NCBI GenBank assembly: GCA_902712845.1
Contig: LR743504.1
Coordinates: forward strand, 2,392,001 to 2,456,000
Direction: 5' to 3'
DNA: 64,000 nucleotides
From: Methylobacterium bullatum
Lineage (GTDB): Bacteria; Pseudomonadota; Alphaproteobacteria; Rhizobiales; Beijerinckiaceae
The notes under the pieces are model-generated. The model was not told where the DNA came from, made no database searches, and was given only the letters and a program-made list of their open reading frames with translations. A program made the translations under genes and the position numbers. Positions 46,614-58,205 of the stretch are shown here, one piece after another. How positions within the stretch are numbered: position 1 is the first letter of the stretch; every line of letters starts with the position of its first letter.

Positions 46614-48134
46614 TTACTGCCCCCGCCGCGCCCGGCTGGCAAATATCACCGCATCCTCGGCCGCGCGGAATAGGGCTTTCGCCTTGTTCACGCATTCCTG
46701 CTGCTCGGAGGCCGGGTCGGAATCGTAGACGATGCCGGCGCCGGCCTGAACGTGCATCCGGCCGTCCTTCACGATGGCGGTGCGCAGCACGATGCAGGTG
46801 TCCATCTCGCCGCGCGCGCCGAAATAGCCGATGCAGCCGCCATAGGGACCGCGCTTCTCACGTTCCAATTCGTCGATGATCTCCATCGCCCTGACCTTGG
46901 GCGCACCGGAGACCGTGCCCGCCGGAAATCCGGCCGAGAGGGCATCGAGTGCGTCGTGGCCCGGATCGAGATCGCCCTCGACATTCGAGACGATGTGCAT
47001 GACCTGGCTGTAATATTCGAGGAAGAACGACCCCGTCACGGTCACGCTGCCGATGCGCGAGACCCGGCCGACATCGTTGCGGCCGAGATCGAGCAGCATC
47101 AGGTGCTCGGAGCGCTCCTTCGGATCGGCGAGCAGCTCTTCGGCCAGTGCCTTGTCCTCCGTCGGATTGGCGCCGCGCCGGCGGGTGCCCGCGATGGGGC
47201 GGATCGTGACACGACCCTCGCGTACCCGCACCAGGATCTCGGGCGACGAACACACCACCTGAAACCCCTCGAAGTCGAGGTAACACAGGAAGGGAGCCGG
47301 GTTGGTCCGTCGCAGCGAACGGTAGAGGGCGAAGGCCGGCAGCGTGAACGGCGCCTCGAAGCGCTGGGACAGCACGACCTGGAAGACGTCACCAGCGACG
47401 ATATACTCTTTCGCCTGCGCGACCATGTCCAGATAGGCATCGGGCGTCGTGTTCGAGACCGGCTCGGGATGGGCGATGGAGCGGGGGTCGATCCGCGATT
47501 CCACTGGAAGCGGACCTTCCAGGACATCGGCCACGCGCTCCAGACGGGCGAGGGCGCCCTCATAGGCCGCACGCGCCGAAACCCCTGCGCTCGGGCGCAC
47601 CGGTCCGACCACGGTGATGATGTCGCGCACGGCATCGAACACCACCATGACGCGGGGCCGGACGAGGATCGCATCGGGAACGCCGAGGGGATCCGGGTTC
47701 GACTCCCCGAGTCGCTCCATGGCTCGGACCATGTCGTAGCCGAGATAGCCGAAGAGGCCCGCTGCCATGGGAGGAAGCTCGACGCCGTCATCCGCCCCAA
47801 TCGCGCTCTCAGCGATGAGGGACCGGAGGCTTGCCAACGGCGACGTGTCCTCGGTCTCGAACACAGACAGGTCGCTGCCCCGTGCGGTCTCCGACCGGCC
47901 GTCGCGACAGCGCCAGGCGAGGTCGGGGTCGAGGCCGATCATCGAGTAGCGGCCGCGCACCGCACCGCCCTCGACGGATTCGAGGAGGAAGGCCGGCCCG
48001 GCATGGACTGCGCGCAGCTTGAGGAAAGCCGCGACCGGAGTCTCCAGATCGGCCACCAGGGTCAGGTTGAGAAGGGTTGGCCGCCCTGCCTCGTAGGCTT
48101 CCGCGAAGGCGGCGTAATCCGGCTCCTGAAACAT
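46614..48134 (-). CDS. trpE: Anthranilate synthase component I
   Basis: A 506-residue chorismate-utilising enzyme. The N-terminal part holds the tryptophan feedback site (FLLESVEGG, with Ser of the LLES element). The catalytic domain has IVAGDVFQVVLSQRFE, VTIRPIAGTRRRG, DLGRNDVGRVSRIGSV and TVSGAPKVRAMEIIDELE. It forms anthranilate from chorismate with TrpG. ATG 48134 lies 7 bases beyond the stop of the PpiD-like gene, indicating co-transcription. No leader peptide was seen. Its stop lies 4 bases from that of the convergent interrupted membrane gene. Confidence 0.97.
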   Translation of the reverse strand: MFQEPDYAAFAEAYEAGRPTLLNLTLVADLETPVAAFLKLRAVHAGPAFLLESVEGGAVRGRYSMIGLDPDLAWRCRDGRSETARGSDLSVFETEDTSPLASLRSLIAESAIGADDGVELPPMAAGLFGYLGYDMVRAMERLGESNPDPLGVPDAILVRPRVMVVFDAVRDIITVVGPVRPSAGVSARAAYEGALARLERVADVLEGPLPVESRIDPRSIAHPEPVSNTTPDAYLDMVAQAKEYIVAGDVFQVVLSQRFEAPFTLPAFALYRSLRRTNPAPFLCYLDFEGFQVVCSSPEILVRVREGRVTIRPIAGTRRRGANPTEDKALAEELLADPKERSEHLMLLDLGRNDVGRVSRIGSVTVTGSFFLEYYSQVMHIVSNVEGDLDPGHDALDALSAGFPAGTVSGAPKVRAMEIIDELEREKRGPYGGCIGYFGARGEMDTCIVLRTAIVKDGRMHVQAGAGIVYDSDPASEQQECVNKAKALFRAAEDAVIFASRARRGQ

Positions 48135-48141
48135 GGTCGGT

Positions 48142-50043
48142 TCAGTACTCGCCGCCGATCGCGCGCCGGAACGCCGTCTGGTTGACGGTGATCCCCACGC
48201 TCTTCTGAACGTCGGCGATGTACTCGCCGAGGATGTCATCGATGAGGGTCGCCTGGAACCGCTTCGAAATCGCCTCGTCGGAGGGGTTGCCGGGGACGAA
48301 GGCGGGTATGGTCGCCGCCGTGACCTGGGCGACCACGCGCGACTCGCCGGATTCGACCGAGACGGCCTTGTCCACCGGGACGGCGAAGAGGCGGTTGACC
48401 ACGTCGGCCGAGAGCCCGTCCTTGGCCTGGCTGCGGGCGATATCCGTGGAGGTCTGCACCTGCACGCCGACTTCCGCCGCCAGCGTGTCGATGGCCTCGC
48501 CCTTGTCCAGGCGCTCGGTCAGGTTGCGTGCCTTCTCCGACAGGTGCTTGGCCACCTCGGCGGCGCGCCATTGGGCGGCTGCCTGATCGCGCACCTGGTC
48601 GAGGGGCTTGTCATGGGCGTGCTCGATGCCGGTGACGTCGACCCAGACGTAGCCGCCCGACTTCAGCCGAAGCGCCTCGGTGTCGCTCCCGATCTCGGAC
48701 CGGAACACGATCGGCAGCGTCGTGTCGCGATCCGGAATGGAATCGACGAGCTTGCCCGACGGGTCGAGCCCCTGGGCGCTCACCGCCGGCACCGTCACGA
48801 GGGTGAGACCCCGCTCCTTGGCGATCTCGGCCAGGGGCTTGCTGTTGGCGCGCTCGTCCTCGATCGTGTCGTGGTCCTTTTCGACGGCTGTCTTGGCGCG
48901 CTCGAGAGCGATCGTCCTGCGGATCTCCGGCGCCACGTCGGCGAGGGGCTTGCGTGTCTCGGGTTCGATGGCGGTGACGCGGAGAAGCACGGTGCCGAAG
49001 CGACCCTTGACCGGGGCGCTCACGGTGTTCTGAGCAAGCGAGAACGCGGCATCAGCGACGGCCGGGTCGAACAGGTCGGCCTTCGTGAGGTTGCCGAGGG
49101 ACAGTTCCTTCGCATCGACGCCGCGCGCGACCGCGACGGCCTCGAACGGCTTCTCGCCGGATTCGATCTCCTTGCGCGCCGCCTCGGCGGAGGCCTCGTC
49201 GGGGAACACGATCTGCTGGATCGTGCGCCGCTCCGGCGTGCCGTATTGCGCCTTGGCGAGATCGTAGCGCTTCTGCACGTCCTCCTCAGTGACCGCGTCG
49301 GGCTTGGCCATCGCCTGCGGATCGAGGGCGAGGAGGGTCACGGCCCGGTAGTCCGGCGCGCGGAATGCGCTCTTGTTTTCGTCGTAGAAGGTTTTCACCT
49401 CCTCGTCCGTCGGTGCGGGAATGTCTCCCGCCACGGAAGGGGGCAGCATCAGGAAAGACGCGGCGCGGCGCTCGGTGGTGTAGCGATGCACGGCCTCGCG
49501 CAGGGCGGCGGGGACGTGGATGTCCGCGGCCACGGCCTCGGCGATCTGGAGCCGTCCGGCGGCGGCGCGCTGGTCGCGCACGAACATCGCCTCGTTGATC
49601 CCGGCGCGCTGCAGCGTCTGGAAGAAGAGCGTCTGGTCGAAGGAGCCGTTGGCCCCCTTGAAGGTCGGCTCCTCCTGAATCGCGCGCAGCACCGCCGAAT
49701 CGGGGATCACGAGCCCGAGATCCTTGGCCTGCTGGTCGAGGGAGGCCTCGCTGATCAGCTGAGAGAGGACCTGCCGGTCGAGACCGAGGCCCCTGGCCTG
49801 ATCGGGGGTCAGGCTGCGCTGAAGCTGGCTCTGGTAGCGCTGCAGCTGCAGTTGATAGGCCGATCGCACCGCCTCCGAGGTGATCTGCGTCTTGCCCACC
49901 GTGGCCACGGTCGTGGCGGAGTTCGAGCGGAAGAAATCTTCCACACCGAAGATCGCGACGCCGGCGATGAGGAAGGTGAAGACCACCGTGAGAATGATCT
50001 TGCCGAGCCAATGCTGGCTCGCACTACGCATGTTCTGCAGCAT
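48142..50043 (-). CDS. PpiD/SurA-type periplasmic peptidyl-prolyl isomerase
   Basis: A 633-residue membrane-anchored folding factor. One N-terminal helix ([23 protein letters not shown], residues about 16-38) anchors it; the periplasmic part begins with a SurA-like N-domain ([35 protein letters not shown]), followed by a parvulin-type domain in the middle (about 240-370) and a long C-terminal region. This is the PpiD layout and length. ATG 50043 is used; a Met four codons later is an alternative. The association with trpE/trpD is known in Rhizobiales. It is divergent from tpiA (194 bases). Confidence 0.88.
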   Translation of the reverse strand: MLQNMRSASQHWLGKIILTVVFTFLIAGVAIFGVEDFFRSNSATTVATVGKTQITSEAVRSAYQLQLQRYQSQLQRSLTPDQARGLGLDRQVLSQLISEASLDQQAKDLGLVIPDSAVLRAIQEEPTFKGANGSFDQTLFFQTLQRAGINEAMFVRDQRAAAGRLQIAEAVAADIHVPAALREAVHRYTTERRAASFLMLPPSVAGDIPAPTDEEVKTFYDENKSAFRAPDYRAVTLLALDPQAMAKPDAVTEEDVQKRYDLAKAQYGTPERRTIQQIVFPDEASAEAARKEIESGEKPFEAVAVARGVDAKELSLGNLTKADLFDPAVADAAFSLAQNTVSAPVKGRFGTVLLRVTAIEPETRKPLADVAPEIRRTIALERAKTAVEKDHDTIEDERANSKPLAEIAKERGLTLVTVPAVSAQGLDPSGKLVDSIPDRDTTLPIVFRSEIGSDTEALRLKSGGYVWVDVTGIEHAHDKPLDQVRDQAAAQWRAAEVAKHLSEKARNLTERLDKGEAIDTLAAEVGVQVQTSTDIARSQAKDGLSADVVNRLFAVPVDKAVSVESGESRVVAQVTAATIPAFVPGNPSDEAISKRFQATLIDDILGEYIADVQKSVGITVNQTAFRRAIGGEY

Positions 50044-50237
50044 TGGAACGTTCGAAAATCCGTCGTGATGGCGCGCCGGGGCACGGCTCCAAGCCGCCCG
50101 CGATAGACCATCCGCTCGCCTCAGCAAAGGCCGGGGCGATCCACGAGCCCATGTTTGCGCCGGCAAGTCGGCTCTGTTACGGCCCCGCTCACGATCCGGT
50201 GAACCCGGACCAGCATCATCTGAGCGCGAGGGATACG

Positions 50238-50999
50238 ATGTCGAAGTCGGGACGGCGGCCGCTGATCGCCGGCAACTGGAAGATGAACGGCCTGCGCAGT
50301 TCGGTTCCGGTGGTCGAGGCCATCCGCGACGGGCTCTCGCCCGAACTCACCTCTCGGATCGATGTCCTCGTCTGCCCCCCCTCGACACTGATTTCCTCCT
50401 GCGTGGCGGCCGTCTACGGGTCTGCCATCGCTATCGGCGGCCAGAACCTGCACGCCAAGGCCAGCGGCGCCTTCACCGGCAGCATCTCCGCCGAGATGCT
50501 GGCCGATCTCGGCGCGAGCTACGTCATCGTCGGGCATTCGGAGCGCCGCGCCTATCACCACGAGACCGATGACGGCGTTCACGCCAAGGCTCTGGGCGCC
50601 CGCCGCGCTGGCCTCTGCGGCATCATCTGCGTCGGCGAGACGCAGGAAGAGCGCGAAGAAGGCCGCACGCTCGACATCGTCCGGGCGCAGCTCGCCATCG
50701 GTGTGCCGAAAGGTGCCAAGGCGTCCGATACGGTCATCGCCTACGAGCCGGTCTGGGCGATCGGCACCGGCCTGACCCCGACACCCGCGGACATCGCCGA
50801 GGTCCATGCCTCGCTTCGCGAAATGCTTGGCCAGCTCATCGGGGCGGAAGCGGCGAAGGTGCGCATCCTCTACGGAGGCTCGGTGAAGCCCGGCAACGCC
50901 CGCGAATTGATGGCGGTGGAGAATGTCGACGGGGCCCTGGTGGGTGGCGCGAGCCTCGTCGCCTCCGACTTCCTGGGGATCGCCGCGGCTTATGCCTGA
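50238..50999 (+). CDS. tpiA: Triosephosphate isomerase
   Basis: A 253-residue TIM barrel. [10 protein letters not shown] carries Asn/Lys of the active site, VIVGHSERR the electrophilic His, [13 protein letters not shown] the catalytic Glu and flexible loop 6, and [11 protein letters not shown] the phosphate-binding loop. ATG 50238 has GAGGGATACG ahead. It interconverts dihydroxyacetone phosphate and glyceraldehyde 3-phosphate. It is followed by secG (155 bases), a common pairing in bacteria. Confidence 0.97.
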   Translation: MSKSGRRPLIAGNWKMNGLRSSVPVVEAIRDGLSPELTSRIDVLVCPPSTLISSCVAAVYGSAIAIGGQNLHAKASGAFTGSISAEMLADLGASYVIVGHSERRAYHHETDDGVHAKALGARRAGLCGIICVGETQEEREEGRTLDIVRAQLAIGVPKGAKASDTVIAYEPVWAIGTGLTPTPADIAEVHASLREMLGQLIGAEAAKVRILYGGSVKPGNARELMAVENVDGALVGGASLVASDFLGIAAAYA

Positions 51000-51154
51000 G
51001 GCCATTCTCCTTTTATGAACTCCATGCAGGATTTGGCGCGGGACACCATCTCGTGTAGGAGCCTGCCCTTCGCGGACGTTCCTCGACGGGCCTCATCGGG
51101 CGCCGGATGCGGCCTTACGTGGTTCACGGACCAGGAACATCGGACTGAAACGAC

Positions 51155-51538
51155 ATGAATGCCGTCCTGATCTCCATTCACCTCATCGTGGTTCTTGCCC
51201 TCATCGCCGTGGTCCTGCTGCAGCGCTCTGAAGGTGGACTCGGGCTCGGCAGTGGCAGCAGCGGCGGCGGCGTGTCGGGCTTCATGACCGGACGCGGACA
51301 GGCCAACGCGCTGACGCGTGCCACGGCGATCCTGGCGGCCCTGTTCTTCACCACCAGCATGACGCTGGCGGTCATTTCCCATCGTAGCGCCGCGCCGAAG
51401 TCGATCCTCGACGGAGCCGCGACGACGCAACCGGTGGCGCCCAACGGCAACCTGCTCGAGACCCTTCGTCCGGGACAGGGAGCGAGCCAGACCGCCCCGG
51501 CTCAGCCCGCCGTGCCCGAAGCGCCCCAGTCGCGCTGA
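51155..51538 (+). CDS. secG: Preprotein translocase subunit SecG
   Basis: A 127-residue protein with two membrane helices: residues 2-22 (AVLISIHLIVVLALIAVVLL) and about 53-75 (TRATAILAALFFTTSMTLAV). Between them is the typical SecG loop QRSEGGLGLGSGSSGGG. The C-terminal 45 residues are a Pro/Ala/Gln-rich tail, as in other alphaproteobacteria. It assists SecYE in protein export. Confidence 0.93.
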   Translation: MNAVLISIHLIVVLALIAVVLLQRSEGGLGLGSGSSGGGVSGFMTGRGQANALTRATAILAALFFTTSMTLAVISHRSAAPKSILDGAATTQPVAPNGNLLETLRPGQGASQTAPAQPAVPEAPQSR

Positions 51539-51559
51539 CCTTGGGTCGATGCTGAATGA

Positions 51560-53326
<1,767 letters not shown>

Positions 53327-53342
53327 GGGAGGGGCGGGCGCC

Positions 53343-53741
53343 ATGGTCTCGATCTCGGGTCTGCCCGCCTTCATCGCCTATGTCGCGGCGGCGTTCGGTC
53401 TCGTGGCGGTCTATCTCGCGGTCTACCTGTCGGCGACGTCCCATCGCGAGATCGCGCTGATCCGCGCCGACAATGCCTCGGCCGCCATCGCGCTGGGCGG
53501 AAGCCTCATCGGCTACACGCTGCCGCTCTCGGTGGCGATCTATAACGCTCAGTCGATCCTCGACTGCATTGTCTGGGGCCTCGTCGCCCTCATCGTGCAG
53601 ATCCTGGTCTACTTCGTCGTGCGGCTGATCCTGCCGGACCTGTCGCGACGCATCGAAGCCGGTGAGATCGCCGCGTCCATCCTGCTCGCCGCATCGTCCC
53701 TGGCCGGGGGCATCGTCAACGCGGCGTCGATGACCTACTGA
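53343..53741 (+). CDS. DUF350 (YjfL-like) inner membrane protein
   Basis: A 132-residue protein with four hydrophobic segments (about 8-28, 46-66, 75-97 and 108-128). The family signature is in the second half: SILDCIVWGLVALIVQILVYFVVRLILPDLSRRI, shown here as SILDCIVWGLVALIVQILVY and the following RLILPDLS. E. coli YjfL is the type member, of unknown function. It stands before a DUF1190 protein and a glutathionylspermidine-synthase-like protein, the same trio seen as yjfL-yjfM-yjfC in E. coli. Confidence 0.85.
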   Translation: MVSISGLPAFIAYVAAAFGLVAVYLAVYLSATSHREIALIRADNASAAIALGGSLIGYTLPLSVAIYNAQSILDCIVWGLVALIVQILVYFVVRLILPDLSRRIEAGEIAASILLAASSLAGGIVNAASMTY

Positions 53742-53861
53742 CCCGGCACTCAGGGAAATGCCCCGCCGCCGGTTTCAAACGGCCAAGCTCGATCCTACAT
53801 TCGGGTCTGTGCGGCATCGTGCCGTGAGGGAGCGGATCGTCGGAAGGCGGTCCTTAGTGGG

Positions 53862-54506
53862 ATGCCATCCGAGGCCGATACTCCGACGCCAGTAAAGCCG
53901 CCGCGCCTCATGCGCTCGCAGACGGTGACCCTCGTCATGCTGGCGGGCGCGGGCGCCGCCGCCTTCGGGCTCGCCCATCTCGATCCGTCGCAGGACGAGG
54001 AATCCGTGCTCGTCTATGCGAATGCGGACGCCTGTATCGCCGGAAACAGGCGAACGGAGGAGGATTGCCGGAACGAGTACCTAACGGCGCGTGCCGCCTA
54101 TCCCGAGGTCGCACCGCGTTACGCGACAGTGAGCGATTGCGAGGCGCATCACGGCCCATCGCATTGCCTGCCCGGAGACGGCGTCGCCATGAGTGCCGCC
54201 GGACGCTTCGTGCCGAGGATGGCCGGTTACGTCATCGGCAGGCGGGTCAATCAGAACCTGACTCCACAGCCGATTTTCGATCATGCTCCGAAGTCGGAAA
54301 CCTCCCATAGCGGAAGCGCCGGCCACTCGGGTGGCGCTGGCTATTGCACGAGTTGGGGCGGACGGATCACCACGTCTTCGGGCGGTGCGTCCTCCAGCGC
54401 GCGGGTCGCCTCTTCGGCGGTGCGCAAGGTCGCATACGGTGGCTTTGGAAGCACGGGCCGTTCGTTTTCGTCGCACGGCTGGTCTAGCCATGGCAGCGGC
54501 GGCTGA
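53862..54506 (+). CDS. DUF1190 (YgiB/YjfM-like) protein
   Basis: A 214-residue protein with a signal-anchor segment near residues 17-42 (TVTLVMLAGAGAAAFGLAHL). The Cys-containing DUF1190 core follows (VYANADACIAGNRRTEEDC, AHHGPSHCLPGDG), and the C-terminal 60 residues are rich in Ser, Gly and His. The family is found beside glutathionylspermidine-synthase-like genes in E. coli (YgiB-YgiC, YjfM-YjfC). The stop overlaps the start of the next gene (TGATG), so they are coupled. Function unknown; probably envelope. Confidence 0.85.
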   Translation: MPSEADTPTPVKPPRLMRSQTVTLVMLAGAGAAAFGLAHLDPSQDEESVLVYANADACIAGNRRTEEDCRNEYLTARAAYPEVAPRYATVSDCEAHHGPSHCLPGDGVAMSAAGRFVPRMAGYVIGRRVNQNLTPQPIFDHAPKSETSHSGSAGHSGGAGYCTSWGGRITTSSGGASSSARVASSAVRKVAYGGFGSTGRSFSSHGWSSHGSGG

Positions 54507-55675
54507 TGCGGCGCGTGCCCATCGGCGAGCGACCGGATTGGCGGGAGACCGCGCGCCGGCATGGTTTTACCTTCCACACCCTCGATGGTGCAGCGTATTG
54601 GTCCGAGAGCCACGCCTACGCCTTTACGTTGTCCGAGATCGAGAACGATCTCGAAGTGCCGAGCGCGGAGATCCACGCTCTGTGCCTCGCCTTCGTCGCC
54701 GATGCGGTTGAGGACGAGCGGATCCTGACCTCGCTCGACATTCCTCGCCACGCCTGGGACGTGATCCGCGCGAGCTGGAAGCGAAGAGACCCCTCCCTCT
54801 ACGGACGCCTGGATTTCTCCTATGGCGGGGCATCCGCCGGGCCGGCAAAGCTCCTCGAATACAATGCCGATACGCCCACCGCCCTCTACGAGTCCGGCGT
54901 GTTCCAATGGCTCTGGCTGGAGGAAGGGCTGCGAACCGGCTCGCTGCCCGAGACAGCCGACCAGTTCAATTCTCTCCACGAGAAGCTGGTCGCCCGTTTT
55001 CGCGTGCTTTGCGGTGACGGCGCGCTCGCCTTCACCGCCTATGCCGATGCTCCCGAGGACAGGGGCACGGTGGCCTATCTCGAAGATTGCGCGCGCCAAG
55101 CGGGGCTCGCGACACGCTTCCTCGACCTCTCCGACATCGGACAGGGCGAGGACGGGCGCTTCGTCGACCGGGTCCATGCGCCAATCCCGAGGCTGTTCAA
55201 GCTCTACCCCTGGGAATGGGCGTTCACGGATGCCTTCGGTGAGGGGCTCGCTGCGACGACGACCCGCTTTCTCGAACCACCCTGGAAGGCCATCCTGTCG
55301 AACAAGGGCTTGCTGGTGCATCTCCATGCCCGTGAACCCGGTCACCCGAACCTGCTGCCGGCGTTCTTCGAGGACGATCCGCGAAAGGCTTTGCTCGGAA
55401 CGTCCTTCGCCAAGAAACCGCTGGTCTCACGGGAAGGTGCCAACATCCTCATGGTACGCGACGGTGCCGTTCTGGCGCAGGATCACGGTCCGTATGGCGG
55501 CGGCCGGCATATCCGACAGGCATTGGCCGAGCTGCCGGATTTCGATGGCCGCCGCCCCGTGATCGGCTCGTGGATGGTGGGGGACGAAGCGGCGGGCCTC
55601 TGCATCCGAGAGAGCGCAGGACCGATCACCGGCAATGCCGCCCTGTTCGTTCCCCATTTCATCGGGCCGGCCTGA
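54506..55675 (+). CDS. Glutathionylspermidine synthase-like ATP-grasp protein (YjfC/YgiC type)
   Basis: A 389-residue protein with the C-terminal synthetase domain of the GspS family and no amidase domain. ARRHGFTFHTLDGAAYW opens the protein; KLLEYNADTPTALYESGVFQ is the family's ATP-grasp segment, and GLLVHLHAREPGHPNLLPAFF plus ICIRESAGPITGN-type sequence (GLCIRESAGPITGNAALFV) closes it. E. coli YgiC/YjfC proteins of this type do not make glutathionylspermidine; their product is unknown. It is translationally coupled to the DUF1190 gene. Confidence 0.87.
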   Translation: MRRVPIGERPDWRETARRHGFTFHTLDGAAYWSESHAYAFTLSEIENDLEVPSAEIHALCLAFVADAVEDERILTSLDIPRHAWDVIRASWKRRDPSLYGRLDFSYGGASAGPAKLLEYNADTPTALYESGVFQWLWLEEGLRTGSLPETADQFNSLHEKLVARFRVLCGDGALAFTAYADAPEDRGTVAYLEDCARQAGLATRFLDLSDIGQGEDGRFVDRVHAPIPRLFKLYPWEWAFTDAFGEGLAATTTRFLEPPWKAILSNKGLLVHLHAREPGHPNLLPAFFEDDPRKALLGTSFAKKPLVSREGANILMVRDGAVLAQDHGPYGGGRHIRQALAELPDFDGRRPVIGSWMVGDEAAGLCIRESAGPITGNAALFVPHFIGPA

Positions 55676-55728
55676 AGAGCGGCATCCCGCCGCTTCCAAA
55701 ACGGCGGCATTGGCCTATCCTGACCCCT

Positions 55729-56181
55729 GTGACTGAAATCTTGTTCTATCATCTTCAGCAGCAACCCCTCGAGAAGGTTCTGCCGACCCTCGTCGAGCGA
55801 TCGTTGGCGCGCCAATGGCGTGCGGCGATCCAGGTCTCGGGGGAGGAGCGGCTCCAGTCGCTCGACGATCACCTCTGGACCTACAGCGACGACAGCTTCC
55901 TTCCGCACGGCACGGACCGTGACCCGCAGGCGGCGAGCCAGCCCGTCGTGCTAACCCTGCAGGACGGCAATCCCAACGCCGCCGCCATCCGTTTTCTCGT
56001 GGACGGGGCGCCGCTGCCGCCCGATCCATCGGAGTACCAGCGCATCTGTATCCTGTTCGACGGCAACGATCAGGACGCCCTGCTCGGTGCGCGGGCGCAG
56101 TGGAAGCAGGCCAAGGAGGCGGGCCACACCATCGCCTATTGGCAGCAGGACGAATCCGGGCGCTGGCAGAAGAAGGCGTGA
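55729..56181 (+). CDS. holC: DNA polymerase III subunit chi
   Basis: A 150-residue protein read from GTG 55729. VTEILFYHLQQQPLEKVLPTL is the standard N-terminus, WTYSDDSFLPHGT the conserved central motif, and RICILFDGNDQDAL and AGHTIAYWQQDESGRW the closing strands. Chi links the clamp loader to single-stranded DNA binding protein. It sits 53 bases after the YjfC-like gene and 32 before the S10 peptidase. Confidence 0.93.
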   Translation: MTEILFYHLQQQPLEKVLPTLVERSLARQWRAAIQVSGEERLQSLDDHLWTYSDDSFLPHGTDRDPQAASQPVVLTLQDGNPNAAAIRFLVDGAPLPPDPSEYQRICILFDGNDQDALLGARAQWKQAKEAGHTIAYWQQDESGRWQKKA

Positions 56182-56213
56182 CCGCTCCCGCCCATGACCT
56201 CAAAGGAAGCCGC

Positions 56214-57812
56214 ATGATCCGAGGTTCGATCGTCTCGACCCTAAGCCGTGGCGAGGGCGGCGTCCGGCTGCTCGCCGTCGCCTTGTCTGCCCTCTTCCTC
56301 CTCACCAGCCAGCCCAGCATGGCGCAATTGCCTCTGGGGGGCGACAGGCCGCAGGAAAGGCGTGCCGCCGAGCAGAGAGGCCCGGACGGGCGCAAGCTTC
56401 CATCCGACGTGACGACCGAGCACAGCGTCACCCTGCCGGGTGGCCGTATCCTGCGCTTCACCGCCACGGCCGGCAGCCTGCCCCTCGTGGACGAGGGCGG
56501 AAAGCTCCAGGCGGAGATCGCCTTCATCGCCTATCGTCTCAAGGACGGGAGCGAGGCGACTCGGCCCGTGACCTTCGCGATCAACGGCGGCCCCGGCGCG
56601 GCCTCGGCCTATCTCAATATCGGCGCGATCGGCCCCTGGCGCCTGCCCCTCGACGGCGCCAGCATCAGCCCGTCCACGCCCGTGAGCCTCGTCCCCAACG
56701 ACGGCACATGGCTGGATTTCACCGACCTGGTCTTCCTCGATCCCGTGGGCACGGGATACAGCCGCGCGGCGGATGGCGATGCCAAACGCTATTGGAGCGT
56801 CGATGCGGATGCGTCGGTCCTGTCTTCGGCCATCGCCCGCTGGCTGCGCACGAACGACCGGATCGCGGCGCCCAAATTCTTTGTCGGTGAGAGCTATGGC
56901 GGCTTTCGCGGGCCGCTCATCGCGGCAAAGCTGCAGGAGGAGATCGGCATCGGCCTCTCCGGCATGGTCCTCCTGTCGCCGGTTCTCGATTTCGCCTGGC
57001 TGCAATCGCCGCGCTCGACCCCTTGGGGCCACGTGACGAAGTTGCCATCCTATGCCGCCGCCGCCATCGAACGGGCCGGCGGCACGCCGAGCCGGAAGGC
57101 TCTAGCCGAAACCGAGGCCTATGCCACCGGCGACTATCTCGCCGACCTGCTCAAGGGGCCGTCCGATCAATCCGCCGTTGCCCGGCTCGGCGACAGGGTG
57201 GGAGCCATCACGGGTCTCGATCCGGCCTTCGTCCGGCGCCAAGCCGGTCGCCTGAGCTCCAACAGCGTCCAACGCGAGATCGGCGCGGATGAGGGCCGTG
57301 TCGCCAGCGCCTACGATACCGGCATCACCGGATGGGACCCCGACCCGGCCGCGACCTTCTCCGGTTTCGAGGACCCGCTGCTCACGGCCATGCAGGCGCC
57401 GCTGACGAGCGCCATGATCGAACTCTACGGCGCGAAGCTCAACTACCGCGTGCCCGACCTGCGCTACGAACTCCTCAACGGCGCCGTGAGCCGGGGTTGG
57501 GGCTGGGGCTCTGGGCGCATGGCGCCGGAATCCTTCGGTGCCCTCCGCGGCGTCATGGCCCTCGACGGCAACCTGCGCGTCCTCGTAGCCCACGGTTTCA
57601 CCGATCTCGTGACCCCGTACTTCACCTCGAAGCTCCTCATCGATCAGCTGCCGGCCTTCGGCGGCGACAGGCGCATCGACCTCGCGGTATATCCGGGCGG
57701 TCATATGTTCTATTCGCGGCCCGATTCGCGCGCGGCGTTCCACAAGGACGCCTCCGATCTCTACGCCACTGCGCTGAAGGCGCGGGCCGGCACTTCGAAA
57801 GACGTGAAGTGA
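56214..57812 (+). CDS. Exported serine carboxypeptidase, S10 family
   Basis: A 532-residue protein with a signal peptide (LLAVALSALFLLTSQPSMA, cut near residue 37). The S10 catalytic residues are Ser in FFVGESYGGFRG (near 226), Asp in HGFTDLVTPYFTS and His in YPGGHMFYSR; TFAINGGPGAAS is the oxyanion-hole segment. Such bacterial S10 enzymes remove C-terminal residues from peptides in the periplasm. ATG 56214 has AAGGAAG ahead. The next gene, a lipoprotein, overlaps its stop by four bases (GTGA), so the two are coupled. Confidence 0.92.
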   Translation: MIRGSIVSTLSRGEGGVRLLAVALSALFLLTSQPSMAQLPLGGDRPQERRAAEQRGPDGRKLPSDVTTEHSVTLPGGRILRFTATAGSLPLVDEGGKLQAEIAFIAYRLKDGSEATRPVTFAINGGPGAASAYLNIGAIGPWRLPLDGASISPSTPVSLVPNDGTWLDFTDLVFLDPVGTGYSRAADGDAKRYWSVDADASVLSSAIARWLRTNDRIAAPKFFVGESYGGFRGPLIAAKLQEEIGIGLSGMVLLSPVLDFAWLQSPRSTPWGHVTKLPSYAAAAIERAGGTPSRKALAETEAYATGDYLADLLKGPSDQSAVARLGDRVGAITGLDPAFVRRQAGRLSSNSVQREIGADEGRVASAYDTGITGWDPDPAATFSGFEDPLLTAMQAPLTSAMIELYGAKLNYRVPDLRYELLNGAVSRGWGWGSGRMAPESFGALRGVMALDGNLRVLVAHGFTDLVTPYFTSKLLIDQLPAFGGDRRIDLAVYPGGHMFYSRPDSRAAFHKDASDLYATALKARAGTSKDVK

Positions 57813-58195
57813 CAAACGCCTCGCCACGATGGAGTACGGTCGCCGCCTGTCTCGCGAGCCTCGTCTGCCTCGGCGCCTGCACGACAGGCGAGCGCGAAGT
57901 GCCGGCGCGAGCGCCGGTCCCGGTCGCCGTCACGCCGGCCCCGTCGCCCGGTGTCACGGGGCCGGTGCTCAATGCCGACGGCACTTGCAGTCAGGCCGCG
58001 CCGGGTACCGCGACCGTGATCGAGCCGGGGATCGGCGAGTGCGATCTCGTCCGGCTGAAGGCGAAGCCCGCAACGGACGTGCTGGTCGGGGAGGGGCGTT
58101 CCGGCCGCGAGGTCCAGGTGCTCTACAGCGAGCCGGGAGCCAAGGAGCTGTACTTCTTCGTCAACGGCCGCCTCGACCGGATCGTGAAATCCTGA
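57809..58195 (+). CDS. Small lipoprotein (128 aa)
   Basis: GTG 57809 overlaps the S10 stop. The N-terminus is a lipoprotein signal: VAACLASLVCLGACTTG, with the lipobox LGAC giving Cys at about residue 24. A Pro/Ala/Val-rich spacer leads to a compact domain (CSQAAPGTATVIEPGIGECD, LVGEGRSGREVQVLYSEPG, ELYFFVNGRLDRIV) with two Cys. It has no Asp at +2, so should be sorted to the outer membrane. Function unknown. Confidence 0.8.
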   Translation: MTNASPRWSTVAACLASLVCLGACTTGEREVPARAPVPVAVTPAPSPGVTGPVLNADGTCSQAAPGTATVIEPGIGECDLVRLKAKPATDVLVGEGRSGREVQVLYSEPGAKELYFFVNGRLDRIVKS

Positions 58196-58205
58196 TCCCG
58201 ACGGG

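Noticed and set aside
48133..50106. About 650 codons open on the plus strand across the PpiD-like gene
   Set aside because: Antisense shadow; composition is Gly/Leu/Arg/His rich with no recognisable domain.
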